Shown: piece by piece, positions 13,409-25,346 of the stretch
Layout of the letters: each line of letters opens with the position of its first letter
Numbering within the stretch: the stretch's first letter is position 1
The notes under the pieces: model-generated
What the model was told of the DNA's origin: nothing
Database searches by the model: none
What the model saw: only the letters and a program-made list of their open reading frames with translations
Made by a program: the position numbers and the translations under genes
From: Diploscapter coronatus
Lineage: Eukaryota; Nematoda; Chromadorea; Rhabditida; Rhabditidae
Assembly: GCA_964036155.1 (NCBI GenBank)
Contig: OZ038423.1
Span: 19,297,249 to 19,361,248 of the forward strand
Length of the DNA stretch: 64,000 bases
Direction: 5' to 3'

Positions 13409-14233
13409 TGAAATTCATTTCTTGTTACAATTCCTAACTTATGCAACCTTGTTATTTATTATTGTTATTCTAGTGCTTAGAAGGAAAGATATTTGTGCAT
13501 AATTGAAAATGTTACATCACGTAAATTCTTTGATTCAGAAGAATCTTTATTTGTATACTAGAGAATTTACGTTATCCTGCTTCCTGAAATTCCTATGCTT
13601 GTGCTTTTGATCTCCTTCTTCTCAAATAGGGCTTCCATTCCAATTCGTTTCAGGCTTATTCATCACATCACAGGTTATTTACTCGAACTTCAAACAAATC
13701 AGTCAACTTCATTTTGGGTTCTCGATAGATTTTTGCAAGCTAATATTTTAATCTTTTGCGAATAATTTGACGCCTGCAAGAATCTATCTGCATTTCAAAT
13801 TCACTGTTCAACCGGGTAAAATATTTGTAGATACTTTGCCGCTAATTAACTTATGAACTGTTCGAAATATATTTGATACAAGAACGACTTTATTTGAATA
13901 AAAAGTTTAAATGGTGAAACATGATGAATGGATCTAAAACTACGTAAATCTGCTACTGTAACTGACAATAGACAACAAGTGAGAGATAACAAAACAGAAA
14001 CAAACAATTCTCTAGGGAAAATAATATAATTAAAATTAAACGAAAAGCCTAACTATGAAACTGGGCTGATTCGAAAGAATTGAAAGCAGTCCAGAGAAGA
14101 TCGAAATGATTGATAAAATCGGCAGACAATAGTTGTAAAATTTCGAAATAAATAAATGAACAACGAAACGAATTATTTCTAAGAAATCTTACAGTAATTG
14201 AATCCGAAGAAATCGATTATTGGATGGAAGAAT
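13409..14233. other. Convergent 3' region between HLH gene and EF-Tu
   Basis: No gene seen. ACTTTATTTGAATAAAAAG at about 13889-13907 is palindromic and carries AATAAA-type polyadenylation signals in both directions, so it could serve both convergent genes. Confidence 0.45.
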
Positions 14234-17200
14234 CTAGGCCTGCTCGCCTTGGAACTCCTTGGCCATTGGATTGTCCTTCGGGGCGTTGGAATAGTCAGGT
14301 TTGAGTCTCTTCTCGACCATCTCGCCATAGGGGTTGAAGCCGAGTCTCTCCATCTCTGCCTTCATCGCCTTCTTCAACACCCGCTTATCCTGAAATAAAA
14401 TTTCTTAGTTCAGCAAAGAAACCACTAGCATTTGAGAAATATACATTTTAGACAAATATAGTGATGGTCAAAAGTTTGGACACGGCATGATTTCGAGAAT
14501 CGTCAATAGTAGTTATTCTTTATGAGAGTCAACTAAAATTAACATACTTGCCGATGATATGAGATAAAAAAATTGTTAAATTTGAGATGAACTAGATAAA
14601 AATAATTTGATCTACGAACGAACGATGCTAAAATAGTAGTTCGCGTCTAAAAATTCGACCACCATCATATAGAACTTAGATATAGTAAAATAAGCTAAAT
14701 GATTCGTGCAATTATTGGAAAGAAAGTCCGTGATTAAGAGATGTTAGGTTAAATTTAAAAGCGAATGGCGAGATCGGGGTTGAGATTTAACTACCTGAAG
14801 TAAGCGAGGAATAATGCACCATTCTTGAAATTTTTGCAGATGTTTGTAGATTTAAATTAAGTGAACTTTTAATCAAGACGGCGCATTAAATAAATTGCAT
14901 ACTTTCATGCAGGTTTCTAACCTAGTTTGGAATAGCGATAGAGCTATGCATTTCTCATTAGAAGATGTAACGAGTCAAAACTAACCTTCTCGTCCTCGGT
15001 CATGGATGGCAGCACCTCTGTGAAGACTCCCGTGCCGATTGTCTTCTGGTCTTTCCTGATTGTGAATCGCTGTTGCGGCTCGATGAACATCTTGTTCACC
15101 AGGCGAAGTTCCACTCTGCAAATCAGAAATTTAGTAATTTACTTATCCTAGGTATCATTATTCTTTTTCCTAAATCACTCAATTATAAAAAAAAAAAAAA
15201 TGCGAAATTTGGATGTGCCATAATTATAAACCAGTCTATCTATTAAAATTGATTGAAAATGCATCGAACATTCGTTTTCAAGAAAGTTCCTTCTTGACTC
15301 AAAGAAAACATCTCGCAAATTACACATATTTCTGTCAAATTTTCTGCGAAAATATGCAAAGTATATGATATGAAAACATTTTTGAGACCTGGAATGATGC
15401 TGTAACAATTATTACCTAACTGATAAATAATGAACTTATATTTCAAAGTATCTATCGTGCTCGCCGCTGAAATGAGCGTGCTTGCCTCTTTCTCCTCTAT
15501 CTTCTTTTTATGAGCGAGAAAGGACAAGATTCTCATTTTCGATTGGAGTGGAAGATTTAGAGTTAGAGTGTCCATTTCGGTGCCGAATACTAAGGGCGAG
15601 CACGATAACACTACTTGGAGGAAAACTCTTTCCAATGAACATGAGAATTCCTCATAAGCCTTGGTTATAAACTTTTCTCGGGAGAAAACCAATGCTTATT
15701 TTAGGCTCAAATGTTTAAAAATTCTAACTTTCGTTATGCCAAGCGAAAAATGAAATACTCACTCAGCAGCCTCCCCAGGCATGATGAAGTCCTTGCCGGT
15801 GATTTTGATGACGGCTCCAATGTCCCAAGTGAGCGAAAAGACGTGCTCGCTGAAGTAGTTCGCCAGGGGAGTTTTACCGCCTCCCTCTTCATGCTTCAGC
15901 ACGTACAGCTGAAATTCAAAGAACTAGGTATTAATGAAATTCCAATAATATTGTGACCAAAAAGCATCAGCAACTATTTCAAGACGCTGAAGATGTTCGA
16001 TACACAGGGTGTTCCAAGTAAATTGGTTAAAATTGTCACAAGAAAATGTTTTATCTTTATCCAATTTTATCGTGATTTTTGCATTATATAGAAAAATGTA
16101 GCGAATTTTGTTCCCTGTAAAATTATTTCGACTCTAATTGATTTAATTTCCATAATTAATTATTTTTATGATGACTAACAAAATAGCGGTGATCTCTCTA
16201 TTCTTCTCTTTTTGCCCGCTGAAGTGCTGTGATTCTTTTTGAGATAAATTGCAAAAATTAATTAGAGTAATTAAGTAGTAATTAAAATTCGAATAATCTT
16301 TACAGGGAACAAAGTTCGCTACGTTTTTCTATATGGCACAAAAATCCGGATAGAAAATTTTTTGAAAGTTTTCTTGGTGACAACGTTGGCTAATTCACTT
16401 GAAACACGGTGCACAGTGGCGGTCAAAGTATGGAACCAAGCCGGAAATGTTGATTCTCATTCTATTACTAACTTGTAGCGAACAAATCAGGCTGAGCTTT
16501 GGCACAGATATCAGAATTGGTAAAGCTAAGAAATTCGAAGAATTTCAGTCTGATTCGATTACAAAATAAGAAGCCTAGATATTCAAACAACGTTATGTTT
16601 GATTCCATACTATTGACGTCGATGTGTCCTTTAAAAAGACGGATTCAATTAAAATTTGATAAGATTTAGCTAGAAAAAAAGCTAAAAGTATCATGTTTAC
16701 CTGATATAAATGGGGCTTCCTAATACATGCGAATATAATATCTATTTTTTACCTGAGCCTTGGCTTTATCAGTGGCTTTGTGGTTGTGTCCCTGAGGCAC
16801 GAGGACAGTTCCTCTGCGAACATCCTTGGGGCCGAGGCCTCTAAGCAGCACTCCTAACTGATCGCCTGGTTCTGCCTGGTCAACTGTCTTGTGGAAGGAT
16901 TCCAGGCCTGAGTTCATTCAATCAGCCAGTCATTCAAATAGAATTTCGAATTCCTACCAGTAATGACGGACTTGATGCCTTCCTTGTCATAGCCGAGAAT
17001 CTCCACTTTGTCTCCCTTCTTCAGAACTCCACGCTCCAATTTGCCAGTGATCACAGTGCCTCGTCCTGCAAACAAGATATTTGCATAGCTTAGAAAATCA
17101 TTGAAGTCACATTAAGTAAAAAAGCGACATAATGTGGAATCATTTTCGATAAAGAATTATTTTTTTCCATCTGCAGCTCAAATAAAAACATTTCTATTTC

Positions 17201-19372
17201 ATAAAAGCAGATCACGATGGTTTTTTTTTGAAAATTTAATGCCATGCCGAATTCATAAGATTCAAAGGCTTCTTGAATGTGCATTAGGGTTGTACAGTCG
17301 TATACTTGAAAAGGCTGCACACTAGGAATAGGAGTAGTTTTCTGCTTATTTTTACTTCAAAATTATTCATCATTTTAAGACCAAAATCACTTCACCCAAC
17401 TCTCCCTATAGTCAGCCATAAATTATCAAAAGCATACGGCTTATTCAACTGTACTGCGTTCTTTCAAGAACGCCTATTAAAGTTGCAAAAATGTTTCAAA
17501 TAAAAGTGCCAAACCTTTGATTTGGTAGACGTGTTCAGCAGGGAAGAGTGGCTCAGTGGTGGTGTTTCTGTTGGGAATGATGAACTTCTCGTCCATCGTG
17601 TCCAGCAGCTGCTTCACTGCCTGCTCGCCTATCTCAGGCATCTTCCCTTCCAGAGCACACAGGGCTGAGCCGAAGATCACCTGCAGTTTTTATTTGATAA
17701 ACTTTATGTCTACTAGTAGAAGTAATAAGGAAAGGGAAACAGCTGGATGAGTTCTGCAATTTAGCAGTGGCAGTCTTGGTGAATTATATAGGGGCACATA
17801 AAATTGTTCAGAATTATTTCGCTCAAGCATTTACAAAAGACGATTAAAAATGTGGTGATTACTTACCGGAATATTGTCACCATCGAACTGGTACTGGCTG
17901 AGGACTTCTCTGATTTCCATCTCGACCAACTCCCTGGTCTCCTTGTCAGTCACTTCATCTGCCTGCAATTCCCCTCGTCATTATGTCCTTCATTTCCCGA
18001 TCATTTTGCCAACCTTGTTGATGAAGACGCAGATATTCTCCTTAGGAATGCCGACCTGCTTGGTGAGCAGCAAGTGCTCCCTGGTCTGGGGCATCGCTCC
18101 GTCCGTCGCTGCGACCACGAGAATGGCCCCTTCCATCTGAGCCGCTCCAGTGATCATGTTCTGTAAATTATCGTTTTGAATATGTGCTTCTTCTTCTAAC
18201 AATAACAATAACACACAATATTCGCTGAGTTGATACGAAATAAAACTGAGGAAAAATATTCTATCCAAGTATTGAGAGGAAATAACAGTGAAACTTAATG
18301 TGTAACACAGGCAATTGAAATTCTGTTAACGAATATAAAAACCAAGAATTGGAGAAATATTTTGATTTCAACTATTCAAAATCCAATTCCGTCTCAACCA
18401 TTATGTGAGCATAAGTAGGGAAAATAGAATAAAAACGTAACGTGGTGCGCTCCTAATTATGTTATATCCTTGCACCTACTTTGATGGTCGCAAATATATT
18501 TGAAGATGTTCCAATAAAACGAGAAATTTAGTTGCCGACTTAATAATAATTCAGGGGAAATCGTAATCATCTTCTCCACCTTGATATAATCGGCATGTCC
18601 AGGACAGTCTATGTGAGCGTAGTGTCGCTTGGCGGTCTCGTACTCCAAGTGGAAGGCGTTGATCGTGATACCTCTGGCCTTCTCCTCGGGAGCGTTGTCG
18701 ATCTCTTCATACTTGCGATACTTCGCCCCTTTTGACGTTGCCAACACTGAAATATAACAAATGAGCACTTGTAAAGTGAAAAAAAAACTAATTTGAATGA
18801 GAAGCAGCCGGTTCTCCTCGATAATATTTCTGAGCTTTCTGGGTTGAAACTTTATCCAATTCACTGACCACTTACTTGGAAAGATCAGCCACTATTGAGG
18901 TAAATAATGCTGACAAAGGTGAAAAGCTAGTGAGCTTTCCAAATGAGCGTTCGGTGAAATGGGCCAATTTTTCAAGAGGTCATCTTTTTGGAAGCGCAGC
19001 AGAATAAAGATATTTTATTTCTTGTGAAAACTACCTTTAGTGATAGCAGAGGTGAGAGTGGTCTTTCCGTGATCGACATGCCCGATCGTGCCCACGTTCA
19101 GATGCGGCTTGTCGCGCTGAAATCACACATTCGGTCGGATTTCTCAAAAATCCCAGTTGTACCTTGAAGACGGCCTTTCCTCCAGGGACGGCCAGAGTGC
19201 GGCACTGCAGCTGCACGAGGGATGTGCCCAGCAGGTTGAGCGAGGCCTCTGAAATCACCACAATTCACTAGTTGCATCATTGGAATCAGGAAAATTGGGG
19301 ATTCATCAGAAACAACTTTGACTCACTGCTGCAAGTGGCAGTCGATTTGTAGAAAATCGGCAGAAGTCGCAT
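14234..19372 (-). CDS. tufm: Mitochondrial elongation factor Tu with C-terminal extension (EF-Tu1-like)
   Basis: GTPase that delivers aminoacyl-tRNA to the mitochondrial ribosome. Twelve exons (minus): 19327-19372, 19163-19248, 19035-19116, 18580-18746, 18014-18160, 17867-17962, 17515-17680, 16958-17065, 16753-16907, 15763-15908, 14986-15115, 14234-14389; 494 residues. A basic, hydroxylated presequence ([16 protein letters not shown]) suits mitochondrial import. GTPase motifs: GHVDHGKTT (56-64), EKARGITIN (switch I), DCPGHADY (118-125), NKAD (175-178), GSAL. Domains 2 and 3 are complete. About 59 residues follow the normal end of domain 3 (after residue 435), Lys/Arg-rich, ending [10 protein letters not shown]. 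Nematode EF-Tu1, which binds T-armless mitochondrial tRNAs, is known to carry a tail of this size. Acceptor CATTTTCAG lies 29 nt before the ATG. Confidence 0.95.
14457..14671. repeat. Tc1/mariner-like MITE in EF-Tu intron 11
   Basis: Ends are tatagtgatggtcaaaagtt and, on the other strand, tatatgatggtggtcgaat, continuing to GGACACG and AGACGCG. The TA-bounded end with GGTCAAAAGTTTGGACAC resembles Tc1/mariner terminal repeats. No transposase. Confidence 0.6.
15453..15607. repeat. MITE, TATCGTGCTCGCC family, copy 1 (EF-Tu intron 10)
   Basis: Terminal inverted repeats TATCGTGCTCGCC at both ends; the right arm continues CTTAGTATTCGGCACCGAAA when reversed. A diverged second copy lies at 26869-27068. 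Confidence 0.7.
16003..16411. repeat. Long-TIR MITE, CACAGGGTGTTCC family (EF-Tu intron 9)
   Basis: The left end CACAGGGTGTTCCAAGTAAA matches the reversed right end CACCGTGTTTCAAGTGAATT. Pairing continues inward over roughly 130 bp (TTGTCACAAGAAAA; tatagaaaaatgtagcgaa; ttccctgtaaa). It abuts the next element directly. Confidence 0.75.
16412..16626. repeat. Tc1/mariner-like MITE abutting the previous element
   Basis: The left end CACAGTGGCGGTCAAAGTAT and the reversed right end CACATCGACGTCAATAGTAT both continue GGAAyCAA. Same end type as the element at 49098-49285. Confidence 0.65.
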
Positions 19373-20597
19373 TTTCCTCTTCGACACCCAAACCGATCTG
19401 AAAATGGAGACTGGAGAAGCGAAAATCGAGAAAATAAAATTTTGAACGCGAAAATATTAATGTGAAAATAGAAGTCGAATGCGCATGTCTGCACACTAAA
19501 CGCAGGATGAAGAGGGAAACAGACAACATCTGCTCGGGAACTGCTCTCAGAAAAATTGACCGGACGAACGCCGTGCAATAGCCGCCCGGCAGCCGCTCGG
19601 AAGCCGGGCGGCTAGCACACTGCCATTCGTCCGGCGTTCGCACGGCGTTCGTCCGGTCAATTCTTTGTTAGTGAATGAAAACGGACATGATTCTAAAAAT
19701 ATTCGAGATATTTAAATTGATTTCAACGAATTACCTCTACTACTTATATAGGAATTTAGTTACCTTTTTTAATTTCAATTTTCATACTAATTATACAAAT
19801 CGACTATGGAAATTTCAAAACAATTGTTTCAGAAAATAGTCGAAATTAGTATAAAATCGATTTTTTAACCATTTTTTCATTTTGGGGACGGATGTAGGGC
19901 CCAACTTCCAACATATTCATGGGTAGAACACGACGCTGTGACCAGTTTGGCAAAATGCTTGATGGTCGGTCCCTATGAATAAGTCATTTGTAATTTGAGC
20001 GAGAAATGCACAGGTGATGTTGTTCTTTAAAAATCAGATATATAATTTTAGTAGGAAAACTTGGTGAATAATATTACTGAAACAGCGAATATTGCAAATT
20101 GCTGGTTACATCTTAGAGGCAAACGTATTTTCTATGTATTTGCACTGCAGTAGTGTTTTAGCACAAAATCTATGATTATAATTTGAATTAGCGTCTAGAA
20201 AGTTCTAAGGAAGTAATGATTTATCCCATCCAGACATGATATCACTTGTAATTTTAGGGTGAAACTTGCATATTCATTTTCAGTCCACAATCAGGAATAA
20301 GCATTATTGAATAAAAAAGAAATAACGCATTTAATAGTACAAAAATATCTTTCAAAACTCTGCAAAAGCTTATTAATAAAGTTCCATTATCCGGTCATCT
20401 ATCTACATAAAACAGGCAATTCATTACATTTATTCAGCTTCAGAACAATTTGTCATTCAATAATATTTGCATGCAGATTTAAAAATACCGATGAGATGCA
20501 AGATAAAGGGCTGTTGCTCTCTATAAGATTCATTGTACCGCAACGAGCTCCATCGGTGCGTTTCGTTGATTTTCATTGTTAATGCCTTGATCATTAT
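19373..20597. other. Intergenic upstream of EF-Tu
   Basis: EF-Tu promoter side. Apart from the GC-rich palindrome at 19554-19662 it is AT-rich DNA without a gene I can support. Confidence 0.45.
19554..19662. repeat. GC-rich 109-bp palindrome with nested hairpin upstream of EF-Tu
   Basis: Perfect 23-bp arms beginning AATTGACCGGACGAACGCCG at 19554-19576 and their reverse complement at 19640-19662. Inside is a second hairpin, AGCCGCCCGG (19579-19588) against CCGGGCGGCT (19603-19612), and an extra partial arm copy CGTCCGGCGTTCG at about 19628-19640. GC content is far above its surroundings. It lies about 180 bp upstream of the EF-Tu ATG. Confidence 0.85.
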
Positions 20598-23432
20598 TTA
20601 CTCTAGATGGCAATATTTTTCTAAAGTTAGCAAAATTATTAAAAAGAAAAAATATATATATATAATTAATCTTACTTTCTGGAGAAAAACTGATAAATAG
20701 CCTTGCGACGAGCTGATGAGCTCAACAGGAGTGATAACGGCATGTGAAATCCCCAAGACATTGATTCGAATAGTCGAAAGTATATCGATACAAATATCGT
20801 GTTCCATTCATCATGTGCAGTAAGATCAGTTACTTCAATTGGGCATCCATTTGTATTCAAATTCATACTAGCAACAAGAAGATAATATACTATTAGAGTA
20901 AATAGCTAAATAGGAAATTATATTAACACATGATATTTTAGAGTGTATGCAATATCGCATTTATCTAACGAAAGAATGAAAGAAGGTTTCTAATAAATTA
21001 TCATTCCACAAAAGTAGAGAACCTTCAAAATATGCACACTACCGATTTCACAACTGAGATCATCGAGAGAAATATTTTATAATGTTATTTAGAGTCGTAA
21101 AATGAATGGTTGCTTTCACAATCGATTTTGTTTTAACCTTATGTTATTATTATCATACGTAGTGAACATGAAGATTATGACAATGTCTTTTTCGAAAATC
21201 AACCCTAGAAAAATAAGAGCATTCCCTTATATATTAAAGAAATATGTTATTATAAATAACCTTACATGATGTGAAAGTATCGGCACCATTTGATATAATA
21301 ACCTTCGATTTTGAGCTCCATAGCTGTGACTTGAAATGGAACTTATTTTTTGCATTTTTCGAAACATAACAATATAAAGACAAGTTATAATTAATCCAAT
21401 TATATCAATGACTGGTGGTCCAATCTAAAACAGTATAATTAATTTGTTTCTATTAGTATCATAATAATGACAAATTTTAAAGATACCAAGAAATAAATCC
21501 CATATTCACAATTCCCTGTCAGAATAGCTAAAAGATGAGCAGCAGATATCGTAATATTAAATAAAGTCGAAAAAATATAGATAAATCGTATAAAAACGGT
21601 CATGGATTTTCTTAAAGTATCTTTTAAATAATTACAAATTCGATAAAAAAAAACCTAATTACTTGTTGGTTAGAAATTTAGAAAGTGATTTTTTATCGAA
21701 TATAATTGCCATTCGTTGAAGTACTAAGAAAGAATTAAACAATGTAGTTGCAGTACTGGAAATTGGGCTTAGGATTAAAGTAGATCCAAGTGACAATGAT
21801 GCAATAATTATGGCAAGTTGAATAAATAGATAGGATGTTATAATTAGTCGTAGTAGCATCCATATATCGTTTATTTCATCGGGTATTTCACTTATACATA
21901 TTCCATAATTTGCTAAAAAATAATTCTATCAAATACGGTGAGCTCAAAAATCATCGGATTTTTATTACTAGCTCCTTTCTTTAAGAAAAATGTACCATAA
22001 AATAAAAGATTATTAATGTAAAATAGCATATTAAATATCAGTAAAACTTGTTTCGGAAGCTATATAAGGTTTAAATATGATTCTGGATACATATGAATAA
22101 AATTTGAATGGAAACTTTCACCCTACTAAATGTAACCGACAGTAATTATGACTTTTCATGGAGAATAGTCTTTGTTTTTGATTGATCGAAAGCTTCAAAA
22201 TAAAGATATACAACGAAGAATAAATAATTAAATCAATTTTTAATTTATTTTTAAATTTATACTAATTTAAAGAAATTTTTCGTTTACATAAAATTTTGTA
22301 AGTTAACTCACGATTCCGAAGTAAATAATCATAAATAAATATAAGAGTCAGTATTATTATGAATTGAACCAAATTTAACAAGTAAATTACTGTTAATCTT
22401 TGCAAGTGCCATAATATTCTAGAATAATATTCCTATAACAATAATAATGTTCTTTCAAGTCATAAAATAGATTTAACATACGATTGTTTCTTGTTTCAGA
22501 GCATTCATAGAAATTTCAAACAACAAATTCAATACTGTTAGCATAATAATAATTGGTGAACATAGAATGATAGCTTTGCCAACAAAAATTGCATCCACTG
22601 ACATTTCTTCTGTAAAAGAAGTAATCTTATGATTATTAAATAGGTCAAATATAATTTATATATCTACTCTTTAGTAAAACCCCTGAGTGTGTTTGTCTGT
22701 GTGTCCAACGCTATAACTTCAAGGGGAGTGAATAAGAATGGTTGAATGTGGTATGGCTGGATGCAGAATTTTCCGGCGGTGTGCAACGTATAGGTTTTGT
22801 TTGGGTTTGATCAGATAATTGGGCAATTATCCTTATTAGAAGTGATTTCTCTTTTAGTGAGCCGTTTCTTATTTCCATCTTTATGGATGAAAAGGAACTT
22901 GAAATTTTTGAAGAATTTTAGAAAATGACACCAATGGGATAATTAAATGATGACAAAGAAATATTTGAAATGATTGATTGAATTTTTTTAATTAGATAGT
23001 TTTAGTTTTACGATTTGATAGATTTTCAGGAGGGGAGAGCTATAGAATTAAAAATTTTGAGTGTGAGAGAGTATGAACATGAAAATGAAATGCAACAGAT
23101 GAAATGCTAATTTAAAAAATTTTGTTTTGGTGCTGGAGTTGGTGTTGTTTTGTTTTGATATTATCTTTGGTTTGCATCAGAGATGTTGACGGTGCAGAAA
23201 TGGCGCACCGCACCACAAGGTCAAAAAAATTTCACTCATCGTACCGCAAACATCTATTTTGCACTTTTGCGAAGCAAAAGTCCTAGACAAGCCCGGTCGC
23301 GAAGCGGCCGGGTGAAGGCTAGTATAAGAGTAATTACTATGCCATACTATCTGAAGTGTCGTTTATGGGTGAATAATCACAGGCGACTGTGTTGTTTATC
23401 TCTTTTTTTATCCTTTCAAATATTTGATCCAT
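20598..23432 (-). pseudogene. 7TM chemoreceptor-like gene with two reading-frame breaks
   Basis: Exons (minus): 23348-23432, 22482-22609, 22312-22433, 21663-21912, 21487-21610, 21266-21424, 21138-21204, 20676-20867, 20598-20620. The start exon encodes a short N-terminus with N-glycosylation sites (NNT, NDT) and no signal peptide; later exons encode successive hydrophobic helices and a typical receptor tail (PLSLLLSSSARRKAIYQFF). Two breaks are seen. In exon 3 the hydrophobic frame shifts by one base at about 22380 (an extra T in TTT). Intron 6 ends in phase 0 while the next exon needs phase 1 (phase 0 gives GGT TGA). A Helitron fills intron 1. Codon use is far more AT-rich than in the housekeeping neighbours. 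The receptor family is not assigned; the gene could be live if the breaks are sequence errors. Confidence 0.6.
22663..23322 (+). mobile_element. Non-autonomous Helitron, 660 bp
   Basis: Starts TCTACTCTTTAGTAAAACCC directly after an A and ends CTAG directly before a T, the A/T insertion signature. The 3' end has the expected hairpin: CCCGGTCGC (23292-23300) pairs with GCGGCCGGG (23304-23312), followed 6 nt later by CTAG. The 5' part carries gtgtgtttgtctgtgtgtcc, common near Helitron starts. No Rep/helicase coding, so it depends on an autonomous copy. It lies in intron 1 of the 7TM gene. Confidence 0.82.
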
Positions 23433-24127
23433 AATGCGGAATAGGAATATTTGATCAGCAATCAATAAATAGTTTAAAAACGATGAGGCTGAAGTATAGT
23501 TAAAGAGAAAAATGAGCTTCCATTTATCTCAACATATTCTATACTAAACGTGGGTATCTTTCTTCATAAGATTTCATATCTTCACTGTCTTGAAGCAAAA
23601 ATACGTGTTATACAGCGCAACGTTATAATTAACGAATAGCTTCCCTTGAAATACCTATCTTCTACATTTATGTCTGTCTTAACCAAATTATAATCTACAC
23701 AAGCAAATCTTTCATTAATTATAGTTGGGCATTTCAAAATCACATCGCTTTTAATGAAATTGTAAAAACATTTCAGTTTAGTCATAATTAGAACTTTTTT
23801 GCATTATCATGGAGTGTATTGAATTCTGTGTATACCAAATCAAATTATAAAATTTATTTTATTCAAAGATTAAATAAGTTGAAATAAATTTATGAAGTTG
23901 CATTTATTAGGCTTCTATAAACTATCGGCAATTTCTCATCGCAGGCAAACGTCAGCCAGTTTCCGTCAGAGTAACGTTGAACTGCACATCTCTCGTCAAA
24001 ATTAGTAACTCATTTCTGACACCGAAGAAATTAGCCACTGTACTTGTCGCAAAGAAAAGTGGGGGTGTTTACTTCCTTCTCACTAACTACCCTTCTTTCC
24101 CTATCAGTCAATAAAAAATTGGAAAAT
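23433..24127. other. Intergenic
   Basis: AT-rich. A minus-strand frame of 67 codons at 23582-23785 with two cysteines could be a stray receptor-type exon, but I cannot link it by splice phase to the 7TM gene. Confidence 0.3.
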
Positions 24128-24651
24128 ATGCGTTTCAAATTTTTCCTCGTAGCAATTCCAATGACCCTTTTCGGTGTGTTGTCGATGCTCAAATGTCAGT
24201 ATACCTTAGTTAGCCTTGTTGTTGATAAATATAGCAAATAAAGAGTTTTGTGAAAAAGTCGATCAATCAAAGGGCCCATTCATACTTAGTTGCAGTTGCA
24301 TGCAACTTGCAACTCGCTCAAAATAGCGCGGAAAATGAAGAGAGAATGAATGGACAAAATTGCATGCAACTTGCTGCAACTTGGCCACTCTCCGCATTTC
24401 TCATACTATTTCGCCGAGTTGCACGCGAATTGCAAGTTGCATGCAACTAAGTATGAACGCGCCCTATGATGCATTTCGATATTCTAGTTACTTTGACATT
24501 AGATGCAAATAAATCTGACAAGGTCCGGGAGTCGAATTTGAAATTTTCAACGACCTGGAGATGGAATCAAAATTCCGAACAGTCCTGCTTGTTTCTCATT
24601 GAATATCTCCAATCTTACAAAATATTTCACAATCTCGCTTTGTTTTGCTAG
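24128..24651 (+). CDS. Possible small secreted protein (about 76 residues)
   Basis: Two-exon model: 24128-24194 (donor gtcagt) and 24488-24651 (acceptor atattctag). The first exon reads as a signal peptide (MRFKFFLVAIPMTLFGVLSM). The second gives a short domain with one Trp pair and two Cys (TTWRWNQNSEQSC), then TAG and AATAAA at about 24656. The intron is largely a MITE. An alternative donor (CA/gtatac) would change the junction. No family recognised. Confidence 0.35.
24271..24465. repeat. MITE, AGGGCGCGTTCATACTT family, copy 1
   Basis: The left end AGGGCCCATTCATACTTAGT and the reversed right end AGGGCGCGTTCATACTTAGT both continue into TTGCATGCAACTTGCAA. The interior also contains repeated TTGCATGCAACTTG palindromes. 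It shares its outer 17 bp type with the element at 32348-32450. Confidence 0.75.
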
Positions 24652-25346
24652 TCAAATAAAATAAAAAATCCTTCCACAAATAAAACAATCATCATTTATT
24701 TTATACACTGGGCCATGAAATGAGGGAAATTAAAGGAGGCGTTGGAGAAGAACAGTCGTAAGGGGTAGGAGGTAAAATAACAAATTGTCCTGAATCGAGA
24801 AGGAATATATCATAAAATTAAATTACCTTGAATATTATGTAAACTGGAAAAATGATAAAATTACAGTATACTGTTTTTCACCTAAATATGGCCCTGGCTC
24901 TCATTTTTCTAGTTTCTCATTCGCTCTCTCACTCCTCCTTTCCCTGAGATGTCTAGAATTAGATGACGATCGAAATAAAGTGACTATGTATAGCGCAGTG
25001 ATAGTGCATTTAGGAATAAGCAAATCAAACGACGGCGGTTTCGACGCCTCATTAGGAGAATTTTTGAGATAATTTGATTCGAAAAATATGTATGAAAGTG
25101 AGAGAATGAAAAGAAACGAGAAAAATGAGCCAAGGCCAGATTTGGATGAAAAAAATCAGAGTACAGGATGTTCAAGCATATCGCGTCCTGTTAAGCGAGG
25201 ATAAAACCATAATAAAGTTGAAACAGACAGAAAAATTAACAAATAAGAAATGATCGGGAATTTTTTTAGCTTTAAAAATTATTGATAACTTTCATTTCAA
25301 TTTGAACATTCTCAATCGAGCATCAAAGCCTAAGAAGATAGGCAAT
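24652..25346. other. Intergenic/3' UTR of downstream CCCH gene
   Basis: AT-rich; probably the 3' UTR of the minus-strand CCCH gene plus the end of the small plus-strand gene. Nothing else seen. Confidence 0.35.
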
